This document shows, piece after piece, positions 60,882 to 64,000 of a stretch of 64,000 nt of DNA. The notes beneath the pieces were generated by a model. It was given only the letters and a program-made list of their open reading frames with translations, searched no databases and was not told where the DNA came from. A program made the translations under genes and the position numbers. Location: contig JBFXAN010000002.1 of NCBI GenBank assembly GCA_050184225.1, forward strand, positions 39,342 through 103,341, read 5' to 3'. Positions within the stretch are counted from its first letter, which is position 1, and each line of letters opens with the position of its first letter. The stretch is from JBFXAN01 sp050184225. Lineage in GTDB: Bacteria > Chloroflexota > Dehalococcoidia > CAUJGQ01.

Positions 60882-61502
60882 CTAGGATTCATCCTCCGGC
60901 GCGGTGTGGCTGCCGGAGGCGGTCGTACCTCGCCGGGTCTCCAGCTCCCGGCTGATGTGCCGCAGCAATTGCCGCTCCGTGTCGGAGACTTTGCCGCGCC
61001 CAAGTATGCCGCCCGATGCCGCCGCAATGGCGGTGCAATGGGCCAGCAGATCGCGCTGGGCGGCGTCACGCTCCGCGGCGGGTTGGCCCGCGAGCAGGGC
61101 GCCGATCGCCCGCAGCGTCGTTTCGAAGAACTGGTCGGTGGGACGGGTGGCGAGCCACTGAGCGAGCTGGTGGGCGGCCGCCGAACCGTCGTCAATGCTC
61201 CCCGCACGCGCGGCGTCCAGAATCAGCGAGCGCTCCCGGTCCGACACGCCGCCTTCGGCCCAGGCCATCTGGACCAGCGGCACCAGGTGGAGCAGCCGCA
61301 CTGTGTCGGGTGTGTACCCGAGCGCCTCCAAATCCTGCAAGACTTCCGTGTCGGCGATGCCGGACTGCTCGGCCAGTTGCCGGCGGGCGGCGTCCGTTTC
61401 CGCCCGCTGCCGCATCTTCTGGATGAGCTCCTGTTCGCGTTTGCGGAAGTATTCGTCTTCCTGTGTCTGTCGCCGCTCGCCGAAGGTATCCCGTTCGGTC
61501 AT
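60882..61502 (-). CDS. TerB-like domain protein, 206 aa
   Basis: An N-terminal charged helix (EDEYFRKREQELIQKMRQRA), then LLHLVPLVQMAWAEGGVSDR, ERSLILDAARAGSIDDGS and LLAHCTAIAAASGGILGRGK, ending in KVSDTERQLLRHISRELE. The two VSDxER blocks placed after helices are typical of the TerB fold, whose members bind metal and work in membrane stress responses. No neighbours of the classic ter operon are present. It is upstream of the small membrane protein gene. Confidence 0.6.
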   Translation of the reverse strand: MTERDTFGERRQTQEDEYFRKREQELIQKMRQRAETDAARRQLAEQSGIADTEVLQDLEALGYTPDTVRLLHLVPLVQMAWAEGGVSDRERSLILDAARAGSIDDGSAAAHQLAQWLATRPTDQFFETTLRAIGALLAGQPAAERDAAQRDLLAHCTAIAAASGGILGRGKVSDTERQLLRHISRELETRRGTTASGSHTAPEDES

Positions 61503-61705
61503 CGCTCCTATCCCTTCATGCTTGGGCCGACATCCGGCGCCGAGGCGCGCTGCCGACGCCCGCGACCAGCCGGGTGAGGTGATGCTCCTCCCGGCCCTGA
61601 CACGTCAGTCAGATCGGCGTCTTCCGCGTTGGTCGACCGGCGGTGCCGCCCGGTGGGGTCGTGGTCGCGGGCGGTGTGACTGCCGCGGCCGCCTGCTCGT
61701 CTGAC

Positions 61706-62677
61706 CTATGCCCCCACCGGCCCATTCGTGCGGACGTCGTCCCCGGCGAGCGACTCCCGCATCTGGGTATCCGCCTGCACGTTCTGCATCCGGTAGTAGT
61801 CCATCACGCCGAGCCGCCCGTTGCGGAAGGCCTCCGCCAGCGCCAGCGGTACCTGCGCCTCCGCCTCGACCACGCGGGCGCGCATCTCCTGCTCGTGGGC
61901 GACCGCCATCGCCCGCCGCTCCTCAGCCTTCGCCTGCGCAATCTTCTTATCTGCCTCGGCCTGGTCGGTCTGCAGTTCCGCGCCGATGTTGCGACCGACG
62001 TCCACGTCGGCGATGTCGATCGAGAGGATTTCGAAGGCCGTGCCCGCGTCGAGACCCCGATCGAGCACATGCCGGGAGATGGCGTCGGGGCTCTCCAGCA
62101 CCTGCTTGTGGCTCGTCGCCGACCCGATCGAGGACACGGTGCCCTCGCCGACGCGGGCGATGATCGTCTCCTCACCGGCGCCGCCGACCAACCGCTCGAT
62201 GTTTGCCCGAACCGTCACGCGGGCGACGGCGATCACCTGAATGCCGTCTTTCGCCACCGCGGCGACACGGGGCGTCTGGATCACCTTCGGGTTGACGCTC
62301 ACCTGCACCGCTTCGAGCACGTCCCGCCCGGCGAGGTCGATTGCCGTTGCCCGCTTCCAGGGCAGCGCGATGTTCGCCCGGTCCGCCGAAATCAGCGCCG
62401 TCACCACCCGGCCGACGTTCCCGCCCGCCAGGTAATGGGCTTCCATTTCGCCGATATCGAGGTCCACGCCCGCCTTGCTCGCGCTGATCAGCGGCCGGAC
62501 GATCTGGGCAGGGCTGACCTTGCGCAGCCGCATGCCGATCAACGTGCCCAGCCCCACGCGCACGCCGGAGAACATCGCCGTAATCCACAGCCCTACCGGC
62601 ACGAAGTAGAAGAACAACCCCAGCACGAAGAGAATCAGTCCCGCGGTCACGAGCAACGTCAGGCTCGCTGCATCCAT
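61706..62677 (-). CDS. floA: flotillin-like protein FloA
   Basis: A 323-residue membrane-associated protein: N-terminal hairpin helix (LTLLVTAGLILFVLGLFFYF), then LISASKAGVDLDIGEMEAHY, GGNVGRVVTALISADRANIA and VIAVARVTVRANIERLVGGA in the SPFH domain. The coiled coil (AEADKKIAQAKAEERRAMAV) and GRLGVMDYYRMQNVQADTQM at the C-terminus are near-invariant in FloA (UPF0365). FloA organises membrane microdomains. It is 32 bases from the nfeD gene, its usual partner. Confidence 0.93.
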   Translation of the reverse strand: MDAASLTLLVTAGLILFVLGLFFYFVPVGLWITAMFSGVRVGLGTLIGMRLRKVSPAQIVRPLISASKAGVDLDIGEMEAHYLAGGNVGRVVTALISADRANIALPWKRATAIDLAGRDVLEAVQVSVNPKVIQTPRVAAVAKDGIQVIAVARVTVRANIERLVGGAGEETIIARVGEGTVSSIGSATSHKQVLESPDAISRHVLDRGLDAGTAFEILSIDIADVDVGRNIGAELQTDQAEADKKIAQAKAEERRAMAVAHEQEMRARVVEAEAQVPLALAEAFRNGRLGVMDYYRMQNVQADTQMRESLAGDDVRTNGPVGA

Positions 62678-62709
62678 GGTTCGTCCTCCTGGCCCATCAC
62701 CTGGGCCAC

Positions 62710-63732
62710 CTACCGCACACCGAAGACATCCGCGTCCGGCATGCCGGCATTACGCTCCGCCACCCGCCGGACCACCCGGCGATAGCCTTCGTCGGCGATC
62801 ACCTCCAGCGGCGTCCCCGCCGGGATGTACTCGCCAGGGCTCACCACATCGACCCGCACGCCGTCGATTCGGGCGTAGCCGCTCGGCCGCAGGTCGGAGA
62901 GCGCCACGCCAGTCGCGCCCAGCAACGAATGTGGTTCCGGCGCATCGCTGCGCAGCCAGCCGTCATCGCCATCCCCGTCGAGGGCGGCGCCGAGGATCAC
63001 GGAATCGCGTCCGCCGGCCGTCTCCGGAAGCGGCACATTGGTCTGGAGGACCAACCCGCGCAGCCAGGGCAACTGCGGCAGCAGCCAGAGCAGCGCCGCG
63101 CCGCCGGCGACGATCGTGATCACGGATACGCTGACCGTGGAGCCGGCCCGCACGACCGCCTCCCGCGAGACGTTCTCATCGCCGATCAGTGAGAGGAACA
63201 GCCCGCCCAAAAGCGCGACCAACCCGAGCACCCCGGCGACGCCGAAACCGGGAATGACGAATACCTCCAGCGCGAGCAGCGCCACACCGACCGCCACCAG
63301 CGCCACGCTCTCCCACCCGGCCAGCCCGGCGACATAGTGTCCCCAGAAGAACAGCACGAGCAGGCCCAGACCCAAGATTCCCGCCACCCCGAACCCCGCG
63401 GTGAACAGGTCGGCCAGCAGCAGCAGTGCACCGGCCGCGATCAAGATCACGGCCACGGCCGGCGTCGTCACGAACGTCGCGACCCGCCCGGCAAGGTCCG
63501 ACCGGTTCTCCAGCGCCGAGGCACCCTGCACCCTGGTATCCTCCGCATCGCGGGACACGAGTGCATCAGACCCATCGGCGCCGAGGTCGATGCCACCGCG
63601 CTCTTCAACGAAGGTGCCGGACCCCGCCGCATGCTGTGCGTGGACCGTGCTCTGCTGCAGGACGATGCTGGTTGCGATAAGGAGGGCGCCCAGCAACCAT
63701 CGGTATTGGCGCCCGCTGATGACGCTCCTCAT
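62710..63732 (-). CDS. nfeD: NfeD family membrane protein
   Basis: A 340-residue protein with a signal-like helix (WLLGALLIATSIVLQQSTVHA), a polar extracytoplasmic stretch, four to five helices (VILIAAGALLLLADLFTAGF, LGLGLLVLFFWGHYVAGLAG, VGVALLALEVFVIPGFGVAG) and a C-terminal OB-fold (LLGATGVALSDLRPSGYARI, GEYIPAGTPLEVIADEG) that contacts flotillins. This is the long NfeD form without the ClpP-like protease domain. The start at 63732 is preceded by GAGGCGGCC; ATG 63777 is inside the upstream terminator. Confidence 0.88.
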   Translation of the reverse strand: MRSVISGRQYRWLLGALLIATSIVLQQSTVHAQHAAGSGTFVEERGGIDLGADGSDALVSRDAEDTRVQGASALENRSDLAGRVATFVTTPAVAVILIAAGALLLLADLFTAGFGVAGILGLGLLVLFFWGHYVAGLAGWESVALVAVGVALLALEVFVIPGFGVAGVLGLVALLGGLFLSLIGDENVSREAVVRAGSTVSVSVITIVAGGAALLWLLPQLPWLRGLVLQTNVPLPETAGGRDSVILGAALDGDGDDGWLRSDAPEPHSLLGATGVALSDLRPSGYARIDGVRVDVVSPGEYIPAGTPLEVIADEGYRRVVRRVAERNAGMPDADVFGVR

Positions 63733-63760
63733 GGCCGCCTCGCTCTTCTGCCCGACAACG

Positions 63761-63788
63761 AAAAAAGGAGTCTGCATGAGCAGACTCC
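63761..63788 (-). terminator. intrinsic terminator or attenuator upstream of nfeD
   Basis: On the minus strand GGAGTCTGC, a four-base loop and GCAGACTCC are followed by TTTTTT. It lies 29 bases before the nfeD start, so it either ends a transcript from beyond the window or attenuates nfeD-floA. The 200 bases upstream have no supported gene and could be a leader RNA. Confidence 0.75.
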
Positions 63789-64000
63789 ACCAATGCCCGG
63801 TATGCGCCGGGACGCGCCCACAGCGTCGTGTCCTGGAAGCAGGGTACCGTATTCCGGACGGTTTGCCTATCAGGGGTAACGTCGGATGAGACCCAGGCAT
63901 CCGCGCCGGCCGTCGTCCCGCCACCAGCGCCGGCGCCCACTGCTGACGCCCCACCGTGTCGCGGTGAGGCATCTGGACTGGCACGAGGCGTGACCGTGCA
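63789..64000. other. window end without supported gene
   Basis: No coding frame with a plausible product on either strand. On the minus strand it would be the leader of nfeD, GC-rich with several short complementary segments. No riboswitch family is recognised. Confidence 0.3.

Noticed and set aside
63789..64000. Possible known riboswitch upstream of nfeD (GGCAAACC-like string)
   Set aside because: The string alone does not fit the conserved core of c-di-GMP, TPP or other riboswitches I know.
1..64000. CRISPR arrays, tRNA and rRNA genes
   Set aside because: No regularly spaced repeats, and no sequence that I could fold as tRNA or recognise as rRNA, were seen.

Overview
The window is GC-rich with short spacers and many ATGA-type stop/start overlaps. 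A complete Tad/Flp pilus operon without an outer-membrane secretin gene points to a monoderm cell. The gene mix (glucokinase, PhoD-like phosphatase, CtpE-like ATPase, deazaflavin-type nitroreductase remnant, PQQ-type sugar dehydrogenase, DUF5808, FloA/NfeD) would fit a Chloroflexota bacterium, possibly Thermomicrobia. That placement is an inference; no rRNA or tRNA gene is present to test it.

Layout. (1) 1-1069: end of an ApbE-type flavin transferase and a ferric-reductase-like membrane protein. (2) 1089-6927, minus strand: SnoaL-like protein, MacB-type ABC transporter, HemG-like flavodoxin, universal stress protein, two tiny Cys-rich proteins, then two decayed genes (SRPBCC-like and deazaflavin nitroreductase). 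(3) 7468-13877, plus strand: receiver-like protein, glucokinase, membrane-anchored PhoD phosphatase, P-type ATPase. (4) 14305-25907, minus strand: Tad pilus operon (cpaB, cpaE/tadZ, cpaF/tadA, tadB, tadC, flp, two tadE-like genes, a tadG-like gene, a lipoprotein, a secreted PKD-like protein) ending in an 1115-residue LysM-BTAD membrane regulator. The prepilin peptidase is divergent (26246-26992). (5) 26993-27999: about 1 kb with no gene I can support. (6) 28000-42639: one long plus-strand array beginning at a near-consensus Shine-Dalgarno and ending at a strong intrinsic terminator. It carries two leader peptides, a coiled-coil protein, UvrD-like helicase, CHC2/Toprim primase, SSB, a Ycf46-like AAA ATPase with DUF1257 and DUF2997 proteins, a radical SAM protein, and a PRTRC cassette in the order E-C-(F)-B-A-ThiF. 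The last four recognisable members correspond to a prokaryotic ubiquitin-like protein, an E2-like protein, a JAB/JAMM peptidase and an E1-like enzyme. (7) 43341-51145: an island with an AlbA_2-type ATP-binding gene, an unknown gene, a middle component, a Rad50/SMC-like ATPase with a zinc hook, and a HEAT-repeat/PD-(D/E)XK nuclease. It looks like an anti-phage ATPase-nuclease system, but several of its genes carry premature stops. Two similar 64-bp hairpin repeats bound it. (8) 51141-53914: IS481 transposase remnant and a nearly complete IS21 element that appears to have cut off a PQQ-dependent sugar dehydrogenase. (9) 55487-60540: Gre-like factor, Vms1-like release factor, NhaA, a small Xre regulator and small membrane proteins. 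(10) 60566-63732, minus strand: small membrane protein, TerB-like protein, FloA flotillin and NfeD.

The two most interesting regions are the PRTRC/ubiquitin-like array joined to replication genes, and the decaying ATPase-nuclease island next to it. All coordinates and motifs were read by eye; no database search was run.
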